Source of the DNA: Glandiceps talaboti
Taxonomy: Eukaryota; Hemichordata; Enteropneusta; Spengelidae
Direction of reading: 5' to 3'
NCBI RefSeq assembly: GCF_964340395.1
Contig: NC_135568.1
Coordinates: 14,816,776 to 14,880,775, forward strand
DNA length: 64,000 nucleotides
How positions within the stretch are numbered: position 1 is the first letter of the stretch; every line of letters begins with the position of its first letter. Below, one piece after another: positions 28,085 through 40,720 of the stretch. The translations under genes were made by a program, and so were the position numbers. Under the pieces are notes generated by a model. That model made no database searches. It was not told where the DNA came from and saw nothing but the letters and a program-made list of their open reading frames with translations.

Positions 28085-28385
28085 AAAATATGGAATATAT
28101 ACCCTGGTCGTTCTAATTCAGGCTAGGACAACCCTTGTCAATGTCACTGGTTTTGCAGTGCTCGGAATATAAGTGAAAACACCTCGAATTGCCACTATTT
28201 TTCCCAATTTATTCACAAATTATGCTTGAGGGGGTATAATAATTATTATATTATTCCCCAAAGTTGTTCCTCATTTAGTCGTGACCTTGGGTTTTATCAC
28301 TACTCGTCTAATATAAGACTCGTAGTGACAATGCCTCTTAGGTTACTTTTGGCTGAACGACGAAAAATGTTGGCGAGTAATTATC
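28085..28385 (+). repeat. Repeat family R2 copy
   Basis: 'cctggtcgttctaattcaggctaggacaac', 'agtgctcggaatata', 'aatttattcacaaattatgcttgagggggtataat', 'gactcgtagtgacaatgcctctta'. Confidence 0.6.
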
Positions 28386-29084
28386 TAATTACCGTACAAT
28401 GTAATGCTACCTGGTGTAAAGAACATTGGAATTAAAAGTGGGGGGATTTTAGCTCCGAATGAAATGTGATTTCCGAAACGTCACCTTTTATTTGTACTTT
28501 CTTTTGGACATATTATTTCACCACGTTTGGGAGCGCAATAGTCGTAACCTTAATCCATGTACCTAATAACTTATATAGTTTGTCGATATCGACCGCTTTC
28601 ATTTTCGCAAATTAGACCGAGTCTAACTTCTTAGGGGTGGTAGCATGTTATATACATCTTTGTTGAAATGCCTAATGGCGTTATTTCCTATGGAGTAACA
28701 TGATAGCCAATAAATTTTCATCCGTTGCTAAAATCTCTCATTAATCAAGATGCCAAGCAGAAACAAGATCTCATCAACTTTGTGTCTCAAATTGGAATCT
28801 TCCACCAAATCCAGAGCTGTATGTGTACTTTAAAGTCGCATGTACAGGGGTAATGACTCTTGAAATGAGTTAATTCACCGCAAACGACACAGTTGACCTG
28901 TACATTTGTGGGATTGAATAATTGCCAACCGATGTTACCAGAGTTGTTTAGTGGAGACTTTATCCATTTACATATTGCCTGTGATAATCTTAACGCAGAT
29001 TTCAGTCAATATGGCTATAAGAAATTGAAAAGAATAAAATCTCCTACGACGACGGCAAGTCTACTACCGGGAAATTAACACAGC

Positions 29085-29240
29085 TAATGTTGTTGATATA
29101 AGCTAACAACATACCTTGTTCTTATTACACTCACAGAAGGGTGGTGTCTGAACAAGTTTTCGTCAACCAAGTAGCCGCACATTCAACCTCATTCAGATTG
29201 GTTATATTCATATAACTACCTTATAAGACACGTGACCGTG
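29085..29240 (+). repeat. Repeat family R3 copy
   Basis: 'gttgatataagctaacaac...acactcacagaagggtggtgtc...gccgcacattcaacctcattcag'. Similar copies are near 42880-43050 and 45535-45690. Confidence 0.55.
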
Positions 29241-29402
29241 TAATCACACTGAACAACTATGTAAATAATACGTTTTGTTGTTCGTTTTATTTGTTGTATT
29301 TTTCTACATGTATTGTGGACCTTTATGTAATGTAATTGCATTTAAGAATCTTGCAAGTAGACATTTATGTATGTCAGACCTCAAGTAAATAGATAAATGG
29401 AT

Positions 29403-29403
29403 G

Positions 29404-29458
<55 letters not shown>
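29403..29458. repeat. (CAGA)n microsatellite
   Basis: Fourteen or so perfect CAGA units, followed by related 'cagtcagtcagt' runs near 29549-29640. Confidence 0.97.
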
Positions 29459-29790
29459 GGATGAAGTTTTAGTTTGTGCTTGCCTTTAGCTAACCTGATT
29501 ATCATGTAGTCAGTCACTAGCACTCAATCGGCGAGTTAGCAAGATAGCCAGTCAGTCAGTCAGTCATGAGTCAGTCGGCCTGTCAGCCAGCCAGCCAACC
29601 AAGTTCTTAGGTCAGTCAGTCAGACAGCCATACAGATGTGATAATAAATTACAGAGTTACCATGATATTGCACTCAGTCAAGCATACATTCATCTAACCG
29701 TTAATAATCGATAAATCGATTAATTGCACTATACCAACCTATGAATAAAAATGTGTAGACAGTTGAAAAAAACCCACCGGGAATAAACGC

Positions 29791-30145
29791 TAGGCGTAAA
29801 AAATTGTTTGGTTCAGGTTACCAGAACCAAGCGCCGACCCTAAACTTTTTCTTACGCATTCGAGAAAAAATAATAAAATGGCGAAAATTGTCTCGCAAGA
29901 AATAGTAGATGCGGAAACAGACATCAGACAATATAAAAACTGTTCTTCCAATCTGCAATGGTTGTACTTCTGGTGAGAAGAAACCAATAACATAGAGACC
30001 ATACAACGGAAAACATAACTACCTGAATTATACACCCACATACAGAAAAAAATATACAAAAAAAAATAAAATAAAAATCTACCTACCCAACCTATTCTAA
30101 AATTGAGCGTAATCGGAACCACACGATTTTTTTTATTAGACCTTG
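29791..30145. repeat. MITE-like element, family M3 copy 3
   Basis: 'taggcgtaaaaaattgtttggttcaggttacc' to 'ggaaccacacgattttttttattagacctt'. A partial fourth copy (3' half only) is at about 30640-30757. Confidence 0.85.
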
Positions 30146-31044
30146 CGTATGCGCATGCACTAAGATTTTTGTACAATAGCAGACAAATCACCTATTGTAT
30201 CAAGTTGCCATGCTGGAATCTATACAGTGGATTTGCTCTAATGTCTATGTTTATAAGAAACTGACCAGGAACACGGATGATTGACGTGACACATTGTCAG
30301 TTGTATTAATTTATTAGTCGGTCACAATAGAAGCTTAAGGTCAGAGTTAGCCATCAATTAAAAACACCCAAGGTTTATTTTTCAATCAAAAACTACAATC
30401 ATCTTGATTACACGGAAGTATATGACCCCATAGACCATGTATCTCATACATTGTACATGCGAAGTCAACATAACTGGAATAGCTAATGTAATTGTAGTAT
30501 TGATCAGACGTTTGATAGTTACTGAAACACTTAGGAGTGCGCATTGATGACGGATGAGACGACTCGTGCAGTATCTTGACCTTGAATTTGTCTGATTCAA
30601 TTACAGAAATGTCATTACATGATTTCTACAATCACATGATGTATATGGAAAACAACGGAAAACATAACTCCCTGAACTAGACACTCACACTGACAAAGAA
30701 ATTTACCTACACCATGCACCTATTCTAAAATTGAACGTAATCGGAACCACAGAGGCCTTATCAGTAACAGGAGTTTTGTTTTGTGGAGTATCCGCTTATT
30801 TTCAGATGATCCAGAAACATCGATTTGCTGATTTGCTGAGGTCAAACTGATGATTATGTAATTCTCAACAATATTGTCTAAATATTAAAAGAGCAAAATA
30901 TGTTTGACAAGCGAAAGCTCTCGCTACATTTTCCGACCCACGTTTCCCGCGTGCCAAAATGACAAAACAAACCGAGAAAGAACAACAACATGATGCCATT
31001 CATCCGATACTCATAGGAATCAATAACAGGGAATAGCCGTAACC

Positions 31045-31200
31045 TGATGTACCTCTTTACGACTGTATTAACAACGTTGTAATCTATAATACCACTTTAC
31101 GACAATATTAACTACGTTGTAATTTACAATACCACTTTACGGCAGTACTAACTACGTTGTAATTTAAAATACCACTTTACGTCAATACTTACTTTACGAG
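31045..31200. repeat. Tandem repeat, about 53 bp unit
   Basis: Four imperfect units of 'accactttacg.ca.tattaactacgttgtaatttaca'. Confidence 0.85.
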
Positions 31201-31554
31201 AGTGACAACATTCCATAGGTTGGTGCAATTCAGGTAAAATAAAGAAGCTTACAGTTACAAACGATATCCGGGAATTTTCAATTCTCAACTGTGTGTTATT
31301 TTAGGTCGTGTGTGTTAAATAAAATTTCTTTTCAATCTCTTCGGTGTGATCAATAGTGAGAAAATGTGTAAATATTAGTTGGATCTTCTGACAATTATCC
31401 TTGTTGGCTCACCGTAAACAGAACTGAGGAATAATAGATTCAATATTAACCTTTTGGATGTCAATGTGTAATTGTAAATATATAGGATGGGTAATACTAT
31501 GGCTGTTCTAAATTGGGAGAGGTCGAGGTAACAGCAAACCATCACGCCATCAGG

Positions 31555-31960
31555 AAAATGGCTATTCCAGATGGATGGAGAGAAATACTATTCCAGATGG
31601 AAGGAGGGAATACTATTCGAAATGGATGGACGAAACTACTATTTGGGATGGAGGGAGGAAGATGCCATTCCAGGCGGAGGGAGAGTAACTATTCCAGATG
31701 GATTGAGACAAAACTTCCCGATGGTGGGAAGTATATGCTATTTCAAATGGAGAGGAAAATGCTATTCCTGATGGCTGGAGAAAAATACTTTTCGAAATGG
31801 GGAGCTGGGAATATATTCGAGATGAAGGAGGAAATGCTATTCCAGGTGTAGTGGATACCATTTCAGATGGAGGGACGAAAATACCATTTAAGATGGAGGG
31901 GGAATGCTATTCCACTCGTCCAGATGGAGGGATAGAAATACTTTTCCAGGAGGAGGGAAA
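31555..31960. repeat. Degenerate minisatellite, about 33-36 bp unit
   Basis: A dozen units built on 'atactattccagatggaaggagg'. Unit length is close to a multiple of three, so open frames of 66-112 codons appear on both strands. The predicted peptides are repetitive and the units drift freely, so these are probably not genes. Confidence 0.88.
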
Positions 31961-32529
31961 TATCATTCTATAGAAGGCACGCATTCAATCCGTTTACGTT
32001 ATGCTCTTTGGCTACGTGTCTGATTTCTAGCCGCATAAATTACGTAAAGGTGGCATTAGTTTGTTAATAGTTTCATCACACATGAACGTTTTTCTTAAGT
32101 GGATGACATCATTAGATGCATGGATGTCTAAGGTTATACAATCTCAACTTACTATGTGCCTCGGAAACAAACAACCCAAACGTTTGCTGTTACTTTGTTA
32201 AAATAAACTCAAACCTAATCTCAGTTAAAATTAAAGAAATACATCAGTGGTGATCATCATTCAAGTTTTGTATATAGAGGGCAAAAAAGGATAAAATTAA
32301 ACCATTTTATAATTTGAGATGACCGCTGAATATTGTTTTAGCTGTGAAGGAAAATAAAAGATTTACGATTTTCGTATAAACACCCTCCCCCAATTCATTT
32401 GAATACTTCAAATTAGCGCAAACGGCTTTGTAGCAGTACTGTAGTGTTCAGGGAATCATAGATATAATTTCCAGAGGTTCGATTAGGATGATATTAGTTT
32501 GTCTTAACGTGATTCATACTCATCCTTGT

Positions 32530-33290
32530 TGCTATTCTTACACGAGATACTATTGATGTTGCTACTGGCTTAGTCTTGTCGCTAGGCATATACACATTTT
32601 TTGTCCATCTTTATCTACTTTCCCATCCAGCCCTGTAATTACCTAAACGGTGCTATATACGCCACCATTTCACTGTTGCTATTGTTGCTTCACGTTTGAG
32701 TCAATGTTTTGAATGTTTAATCCTCTTTTCTAGCCATCCCATTTGTTATCCATGAAATATAAACCATCACCTGGTTGTTGCTATGAGCGTCGCCGTGCTG
32801 CTATGCATACACGTGTTCATTGTTTTAATGTTTATCCACTTGCTTATATCCCTGTTTTTACCTCTGTAATGTATACAGTGATTTTGTGTGTTGTTATGGG
32901 CGTGTTTCTGTTTCTAGGCGTACACGCATTCATTTGATAAATGTCCACTCTCTTCTCTGTCCACGACTGTGGTTACATTTGCAATGTACACCATCATTTG
33001 GACTGTTACTATGGGTGTGGTCTTGTTTTAGGCACATTAACATACATTTTTGAATGTGTATCCATGCCACTTACTTACCCATCCCTGTTAGCCATATACA
33101 CAGTCATTTGACTGTTGCTGGTCATGGCTCAATATGTCTTGTACAACATCTGCAGATTGACACCTCTAGAAACATCCCATCAAATGCCCAGTCCTATCTA
33201 TCCATCTAATACTTTTCGACAACATGTAATTGTCTGATCAAAAATAAAGTGCGCTGCTACAAATATAATTTTAGCTCATTTCTAGCTGTA
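32530..33290 (+). repeat. Repeat family R1, second copy
   Basis: Repeats of 'gttgctatgggcgtgg...ttgctaggca' and 'catacatttttgaatgt', ending with 'gacacctctagaaacatcccatcaaatgcccag' and 'ctgatcaaaaataaa', as in 960-1700. More diverged than that copy. Confidence 0.65.
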
Positions 33291-34486
33291 ATTGAGGCCT
33301 AGCCGTGTGGGTATCATATCTTGTACTCCCTCATGTCGATTTGTCAATAACAAGATAAGGAAGCAAGAATGCCTATTCACATCTTATACATTGAACATTC
33401 TATACATGGATTTCTCATTTTAAAGCCTAAGAGCAAAAGGCTTCTACTGTAACAGATATTGTTTGACTATTTGAGATATCTTGTTTCTTTCTTTTTTGAT
33501 ATTTGAGATAGCTTATTTCATGACCAGGACAGCAAATGTTCACATACATCAATTATGATTAGCCACGATTACTACACTGCTCATGTACTGGCGTAAAACA
33601 ATTCAGAGCCATAAAAACCACTCGGATAATCTATTTTCATCTTTAGAGGCCCCAGAACTACTAAAATCGCATTGTCTCGTGAGAATGTCATACAATTTTG
33701 ATACATTTGTGTTTCTCCTCAACGATTTCTATCGTAAAATCATGCCATTTTACATCAATCATATCACAATATCCTGTAGGTATATCGCAGAAAACAATAG
33801 ATTACTGTAGATAAGAAGAAAAAGTACATGCATTTGTTTGTCTGTCTATAGAGCTTTTCCACCTTTCGTAAAAGAAACCATATAATTTACGTCATACACA
33901 ATAATAGAATGTTACCTTGTGCTATGGAGTCGAGTCAAAGATTTGTGACTTTGTATCTTGGGAAATACTTTACCTTATGCTAAGGAGTCTAAGATTTGTG
34001 ACTCTGTATCTTGGGAAATACTTTACCTTATGCTAAGGAGTCTAATCATAAAATATCAAGCGCGCTGCGTCTTGGTTACAAAGTCAACCTATGACTTTGC
34101 GTGGGATGTTTTCAGTCATTATGTACACTCATTTCTGTACTAGACTATAACATATTGGTACATTTTACCGAGACTTATTTACGTTCTCCAAACTTTATAA
34201 CACTGCCAATAAGACAAAACATCCATCCCCTGGACTCCAATTGGTTATATTTTTACAATTCATCATGATTAAGAGAGGAAAGAAAATTCTAGCCAATATC
34301 ATGTAAAATTTACAAAGTAAGACTGAGATTGATTTTGTCTTAAACTTTGAACTTTATATATCACTAAATATGTCAAGATGTTCTGCCGGTCTTACGTTAG
34401 TTAAATATTGTACATTAAGACTTAATACTCTGCTACTAATATTACATCGAGCACTGTTCTCTCCAGTGACACCCTTATGCACACAC

Positions 34487-34489
<3 letters not shown>
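33291..34489. other. Intronic sequence, no gene recognised
   Basis: Contains a short tandem duplication around 33930-34042, 'gattgtgact(c)tgtatcttgggaaatactttaccttatgctaaggagtc' (two to three units). No exon recognised. Confidence 0.4.
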
Positions 34490-34553
<64 letters not shown>

Positions 34554-34582
34554 ACAGTGCTCTATACCGCAGTGGCAGAGCG

Positions 34583-34645
<63 letters not shown>
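34490..34645. repeat. Two (TA)n tracts split by a 34 bp element remnant
   Basis: TA runs at 34490-34550 and 34584-34645. The 34 bases between them ('cagtgctctataccgcag') resemble the outer part of the fold-back element at 18541-18580. Confidence 0.85.
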
Positions 34646-34646
<1 letters not shown>

Positions 34647-34780
34647 TAGAGCAGTTACACTATGTTTCATGCTGTTGCGATCATCAGACGTACAATGATC
34701 GCAACATCGTAAAACAGTGTAAAGGCTCCTGTGTATCTTACGTGATACTGTGTTATTTATACTGCTCTATATGTATTGAG
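34645..34780. mobile_element. Half-copy of the (TA)n-associated fold-back element
   Basis: Contains an inner perfect hairpin 'gttgcgatcat...atgatcgcaac' and the right arm 'cctgtgtatcttacgtgatactgt', which matches the right arm of the element at 18669-18722. The left arm is missing. Confidence 0.6.
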
Positions 34781-34819
34781 AACTTTTTACTCTAGTATAG
34801 ACATATTATATATACTGAG

Positions 34820-34944
<125 letters not shown>

Positions 34945-35442
34945 CAAATGAAAACTGAATGGTCTGAACAAAACTCAACTCAAAGGGTTTCCAAAACTTC
35001 TATCTTTAGACCTGTTGGCATCTAGTATCATTAGGTCCCATTCAATGTTTATGAATGACGAGCTGATGAATTCGTTCAGTAAATACTAACTAGCATTTGG
35101 TACTTAATCTAACATGCAAATCATGTCTCTAAAAGCTATTAAACCTATCCAAAGAAAATCCTTACAAGTCCCAAAACATTTAGATTTATAGTTGAGTTCT
35201 TATTTGCACGTCTTTAAGCCAAATAATTAATACATTTAGCAGTACGACTGACGTGTGCTATGAATATTGTACACTACGTTAAACGAATATATTATCATTA
35301 CGTCCCTATAGATGACTTATACTAATACAAGATATTGTATTTGTATTTGCAAAGATCTATTGTTGCATATCTGTAAACATTATCAAGGGCATAATCAAGA
35401 AATGAAGAATATTGAAACAGAATTTCCAGTAAATGTGTAGTT

Positions 35443-35450
35443 GTTGTTGG

Positions 35451-35510
<60 letters not shown>
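35443..35510. repeat. (GTT)n microsatellite
   Basis: About 68 bp of GTT with one GGT near the start. Confidence 0.97.
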
Positions 35511-35513
<3 letters not shown>

Positions 35514-36230
35514 CCTTATTATACCCTCTTAGGTATAGTTGAGTAATAGAGTTCTTTGCTTCCAGTATCAAATAAGTACTGAAGAGGAGGATATTTTCTT
35601 TGCATAATCAGTCAACATGCGAGGTGTTATTATTCTTTCTATGTGACAGCTTGGTGACCTGCCAGTAAATTGTATTTTGTTTGGATGTGAATCATAGTAT
35701 ACAGAGGTTTCATCAAACCTTTCAGGCTATCCTGTTCGATCACGAGTTTTGAGAATCCAGAAAACATCAGATATCCAATTTGTACATAATTGAAGGTTAG
35801 AGACCTATGATTCAAAAACACCAACATGTTAATTGGTTTGTGGAGTTATTCGGTTGATTTTTTTCTAGTCTTTCTGTTGAACGATGATCACAATACCTTG
35901 CCTTTGGTCTTTTGTCAATTAACTTGTGATACCTTTTTCAGGTCAAGGTTATGATATAACAAACAAATGACGAACTTTTAATCCACGACGCACACGATTT
36001 CGCAGACATCTAGAATTCATACAGAAACCATAACCATCTTGTAATTCGTACTTGTGCAATTTTCTCTGTTTGATATTGAGGTATTATATTACATTATCAA
36101 TTCGTTGGATGCTGAACAACATTAAAAATATGAACAGTTAACTTTTAAGTTAAATCTGTTTTTGGAGGAAAAAATCAAATAACCCAGAAATAAGTATTGA
36201 TTATTTCACGTTACGTTTTACCAACATTGC

Positions 36231-36603
36231 TTAGGCCTAAAAAAATAATTGTTTGGTTCCGGTTACCCGCCCCTACCTAGCTTTTCACTGCCGACCCTAA
36301 ACTTTTTTTACGTATTCGACAGAATAATTATAAAATCGCAAAATTGTTTAAGCCTCACGAGAAATATTGGATGCGGAAACGGACATTTACTTAAGAAGAT
36401 AAAATTAAACTTTACTTCCAATCTGTAACGGCTGTACATCTTATAGGAAGAAGTGAACCACAGAATGACCATTTTGAAAACAATGGAAACCTGAACTAGA
36501 CACTCACACAGAAAATAAAATGAATAAAAAAAATCTAACTGCTCCACCTATTCTGAAATTGAGTGTAATCGGAAGCAGACAATTTTTTTTATTAAGCCTT
36601 AGC
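36231..36603. repeat. MITE-like element, family M3 copy 4
   Basis: 'ttaggcctaaaaaaataattgtttggttccggttaccc' to 'ggaagcagacaattttttttattaagcctta'. It ends 66 bp before the acceptor of exon B. Confidence 0.87.
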
Positions 36604-36669
36604 CGTAAATTCTGCACACGCAATTTAAATACACTGTTTTAACCATATCATACATTGATACCTTTACAG

Positions 36670-36905
36670 ATTCAAGCCCGTCACATTCACCAACCTATAT
36701 AAGCTCATCGGCGCCATCATCGCCAACCTACTCTTATCGAAGTCCACACTATACGTCACATCCGGAACACCATGGTAGCAGGTCACGGCTATACTCGGCG
36801 GGAAACAAAGAACCCAAGGAGCACAACCCAAGAGAATTATACGGACTCCAAGGGAAGAGCTCCAGCTCAGGAAGTCTACTCAAAGACTTGGAACGAACGA
36901 GAAGG
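36670..36905 (+). CDS. Exon B: Ser/Pro/His-rich linker and start of R-SNARE motif
   Basis: The acceptor 'tacctttacag' precedes 36670. The frame (two bases, then 78 codons) is open to AGG, followed by donor GTACTG at 36906, phase 0. Residues 1-48 are low-complexity (Ser, Pro, Tyr, His). The last about 12, 'SLLKDLERTRR', begin the SNARE helix: joined to exon C, the Leu and Thr residues fall at -14, -10 and -7 from the presumed ionic-layer Arg, the heptad spacing expected of an R-SNARE. CpG content is higher than in flanking repeats. The function of the Ser-rich linker is unknown. Confidence 0.65.
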
Positions 36906-39695
36906 GTACTGCTCATTCGATATTCATGTATTTGTTACGCCATTTTGTTTTACTGTGGCACCTGTTCTCATGTTGTATTTAGCATTCATCTAAACAAGGG
37001 AATTATGTATAAGTTTATGCACTTATTAATCTTATTTGTAGTGAGTGCAGTGGTACTTTATATTTAACATTTACCGGTAGTGATGTCGGCAAATTTCACT
37101 TACAGCGTGAAATCTAGAGCAATAGATTATGTTCAAAGTCGTGTCACATGTCCATAACATAAATGAGTGTTCAACTGACATGACATCGTGTAACAGGTTT
37201 TGTCAAGGAAGGTCGCACAACGTGGGGTCTTTCCTCACTCAGGAAACTCTGGACATAAAAGAATCACAGTTTATTAGATTATTATGATTTCAAATTTAAA
37301 TAAAATTCATTAAACACATTATACTAAGGTAAATTCTAGCATAAAATACCCTCCCACACTATGATAGACTAATCATTATGATAGACTATGCCCGTTGGTG
37401 TAAGCTAAGAGGTCATCATTAATATTCCCGTTCAATATTTTATGTTTGTGTAGTTTTTCGTTTTCGATGACACCAATTCCTAAAAGTGCCCGTAGCTAGC
37501 CTTACGACTGTCATCCACATAATCTGTTGAGGTTTAATGGAAATTGAAATTTGTTGAACATAGTTGTTTTTTGATAATTTATTTAAATGTTATTTCTTGG
37601 AATAGAGAGTATGTATACGAGCAATATAACGTAGGGAACTGATACATTCCAGTGGGACGTTACCTGCATTTGCTGGTTAGTCTGTCGCATCATGACACAG
37701 ACAATTGTACCCCACGAAAGCCCAAGTTGAACGCGTCAGAACAAATGCTACATATGCTACGTGAAATGTACCATGGTAGTTCTACTACGTCACGATAACT
37801 CGCATCTACGTCATTAATTGTGCGGTGCTCGAAATATGAATTAAAACTCGCCATTATTTTTCCCTGATCTATGCTTGCGAAGGTATAATTATATCATTCA
37901 TTAATATTCCTGTTCAGTCATCCAGGAAATACTCATGACCTAAGGATATACACTATACGAAAAGTCAAATTTACCCACCTTTACCCAACCTGTGACCCAC
38001 CTAATCACCATCTCTGTCCAGGGGTAGTACGAGACACAATACCACTTTTGACTGTCTACAGCCCCCAGGTGAGAGATCACCAGGGTAAGTTAAGTCAAAG
38101 GTGGAACTTCGTCTCATACTCACCACATTTACACATCCTCTGCCCAGGATTTACCCCGATGGAAATACATGGTCAAATGTGACTTTTGGTATAGTGCGAT
38201 TGTATGCTATTCTGTTCGTCTTTCGTTTAAAGTTATAATGATAAAGCAACTTAGGACACTCACCTTCTCTTTCGCTGAACGAAGAAAAATGTCTGGGAAT
38301 AATATGAAATGATTGCAAACCTATGAACATGATGCTCTCGAGTTGAAATCATTATTGGTGGAGACTTGATTCTTGGATTATATGCTATTGTCTTCTATTG
38401 TCTTCTTGACGTACTTAATTCCGTGTTTCTCATCGTACCACCTTAACAATGATGGGTCGGTCGGTCACTTAAAGTTAAAAATTAAAAATATGCATGAGTA
38501 GATTCTGGTGAAACTTTCAATTTATAATTATACTTTAACACTCTGAATGACTTAAAATGAACTTTGAACAATTTGTTTATTGAACTCCTCATATTACACC
38601 AATGAACGATAAGTTGCGCTCGGATACGTGTTCATGGGGTCGCCATCCTACAACAAGTGATACTACTTTATTTATAATCCTGTCGTAGAGGGCGTTAATT
38701 TTTCATTAGGTCTCCAGATTGAAGAAACGTAGGGTCATGAGAAACAAAGCCCTGAGTAAGGCCTTCCTTACATAACCTCAGCAAAATCAATCTATCGTCT
38801 GCTGTGATGCATGTCACGTTCGAGTACGATTGTTAATCTTGTTCGTATAGATATTTGCATCTGTCCTTGATTGGTGTAGCTTATTACAGTGAATTTCATA
38901 ATACCGACCGTGCAGCTTTTCTGTTTCATACAACCCACACAGAAACCAACAAGAAACTGTATATGCCACACTTCAATAGCAAGATCGGGGGTTTTTTTTG
39001 CTACATTCAGAAATAAACCATTCATGTATTGCAACTCCATGCAGACATTTGGGCGCCAAAGTTTTTCTTAGTATCAAACACCCGATGAAGGGCGCGTAAA
39101 ATGTCCTTTGCGGTGTTCGTTTAAATTTGATGTTTCTGTGCTGGCATGAATAGTTCATTTCACTTATAGACAAAATGTAACAAGAAACTGTACTCATTCA
39201 ATCTTGCTATCTTGTAGACTTTTGTTTCACTGACCTGTTTCTTATTGGTTTCTGCGTGGTTGCATCAAACAGAATAGCTGCACGGTATTGTGAAATTCGG
39301 TGTAGTTGTATTTCGATTTGACCAATCGTTTGGCTTGTATGCTTTTATACGAATAATTAACAGTAAATTGTAGAACTTACCTGGACAGATATGGATTAGT
39401 CTTGATTGTTGAGATCGTCCTCGTCTGTAAATAGACTTGTCTACAATAACCATTGTAATGTTTAAAAAAAGTTATGAGGAAATGAGTCAGACGCTAGCTA
39501 TTGCGTGCTTACTTTTTTCCTTCAATATATCACATCTCAAAATGCATTGTACAGTGTCAGTCACTTACCTTGAGTAGCAAGTGTAAAGTTAGCTTACCAT
39601 ATACCTACCATAACTAATCTGTATATGATTCACATTACTCCATAAACATACCGTGGATTTTTTTTTTCGTTAACAGTTATCTTTCTCTTCATCAG
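36906..39695 (+). other. Inferred second intron of R-SNARE-like gene
   Basis: GT...AG intron of 2.8 kb (donor GTACTG, acceptor 'cttcatcag'). It contains R2-family repeat sequence at about 37700-38300 and an old repeat at 39120-39260 shared with 7260-7420. An alternative AG at 39674-39676 ('cgttaacag') would keep no proper frame with exon B. Confidence 0.55.
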
Positions 39696-39839
39696 CTACA
39701 AAGGGAACGAGGAGAGAAGCTTGGAAAAGTCGAGGACCAAACTTTAGAGATGAGAAACACAGCCTCAGTGTTTTCAAGAACTACAAAAGCTTTGGAGAAG
39801 AAACATCGGGAAAAAGCCAAGTCGTGGTGGCCTTTTTGA
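39696..39839 (+). CDS. Exon C: terminal R-SNARE exon, no membrane anchor (tomosyn/amisyn-like)
   Basis: Forty-seven codons and TGA after the strong acceptor 'tatctttctcttcatcag'. The peptide starts 'LQRERGEKLGKVEDQT', continues 'MRNTASVFS' and ends 'KAKSWWPF'. This matches the C-terminal half of R-SNARE helices: the ionic-layer Arg in E-R-G-x-K-L, then hydrophobic layers. Tomosyn (STXBP5) and amisyn (STXBP6) carry E-R-G-(E/Q)-(K/R)-L at this place and, like this protein, end without a transmembrane segment. Known role: binding syntaxin/SNAP-25 t-SNAREs and limiting vesicle fusion. The assembled product (37+1+78+47 = 163 residues) lacks tomosyn's WD40 repeats and amisyn's PH-like domain, so it is either a short isoform from an internal promoter or a distinct small SNARE regulator. 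Confidence 0.72.
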   Translation, partial: LQRERGEKLGKVEDQTLEMRNTASVFSRTTKALEKKHREKAKSWWPF

Positions 39840-40024
39840 TATTAATGAAGACATGAAGGTGTGACTTGACTAACTGAAAATTTGAAATCTATGAAATCTA
39901 TAAAATCTTCCAATACTATCTTTTAGCCTGGAAAATAATGTGTACAAGGCTGACACACGTTCGTTGCTTTATTGTTGGAAATCAACCCTTAGAAGTATTA
40001 TCTCATCGCGCCCTCAACGTCAGA

Positions 40025-40030
40025 AATAAA
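40025..40030 (+). terminator. Polyadenylation signal AATAAA for the R-SNARE-like gene
   Basis: AATAAA 186 bp after the stop codon, a plausible 3' UTR end ahead of an R1 repeat starting near 40220. Confidence 0.5.
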
Positions 40031-40219
40031 AGATTTCGTCCGTAGTGTATTGGTTGACGTAGGTGGCGCAATAGGCCTGCATCGTTCCATTGACTAGATA
40101 GTATGAAATAACGCTCGGTGCTTTTTTTTTTAGCACAACTGAACTGATAAGGTTCAATAGTGCTAAAGGCATGGCAAAGTGTCTGTCTGTCTGTGTGTGT
40201 GTGTGTGTGTGTGTGTGAA

Positions 40220-40720
40220 CAACTTAAAGTCAAAAACCACCGGACAGATTGCCATGACTTTTGGTTGGCATATTACCTTTGGTGTCAAGGAAAATTGTTC
40301 AAATCAAAATGATCCTACCACCGGTGTGTGATTTGGGGGAAAATGTGATTTTTGGTAATAAAAAAGCCTTTCTTCATAATATGATGATCCCATCAGTGAT
40401 ATGCAAATTAGGTTTTAAAATGTGTCCTAAAAATGTGTCTTTTTTGTAAAAAAATAAAACACATACTTCCAAAACTACAGAGTAGATTAGGCTGAAATTT
40501 GGTTGGAACGTTCTTCATGGTGTTTATATTTAGAATTGTTCATGACATTATGATCTCAACAGTGATAGGCACATTAGGGCTAAAAATGTGTCTTTTTGTC
40601 AAAAACATATAGTTTCAAAACTGGGAGGGGTTGGCAAGTTACTGAAGATTCCAAAAGTGTATACAAATATGCGTAGCAACAAGACCATGTCCATAGCAAC
40701 AGCCAAATACAGTTGTGCTA
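40220..40720 (-). repeat. Repeat family R1, third copy (reverse orientation)
   Basis: Contains 'gtcaaaaaccaccggacagattgcca', several 'aaaaatgtgtctttttgtcaaaaac' phrases and 'cgtagcaacaagaccatgtccatagcaacagccaaat', the reverse complement of the R1 phrases at 960-1977. Confidence 0.72.

Noticed and set aside
29403-29458. Regularly spaced repeats considered as a CRISPR-like array
   Set aside because: They are simple CAGA units with no spacers, in a eukaryotic genome.
31513-31861. 112- and 82-codon frames on opposite strands
   Set aside because: They lie in the minisatellite and have repeat-derived composition.
39400-39453. Minus-strand ATG followed by about 18 codons and a perfect GTAAGT donor (39381-39376 region)
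   Set aside because: The short peptide shows no domain, lies within the intron of the opposite-strand R-SNARE-like gene, and has no partner exon in view.
39674-39695. Alternative acceptor for exon C after 'cgttaacag'
   Set aside because: It has a fair pyrimidine tract, but from the phase 0 donor of exon B it would shift the SNARE frame. The acceptor ending at 39695 keeps frame and heptad register.
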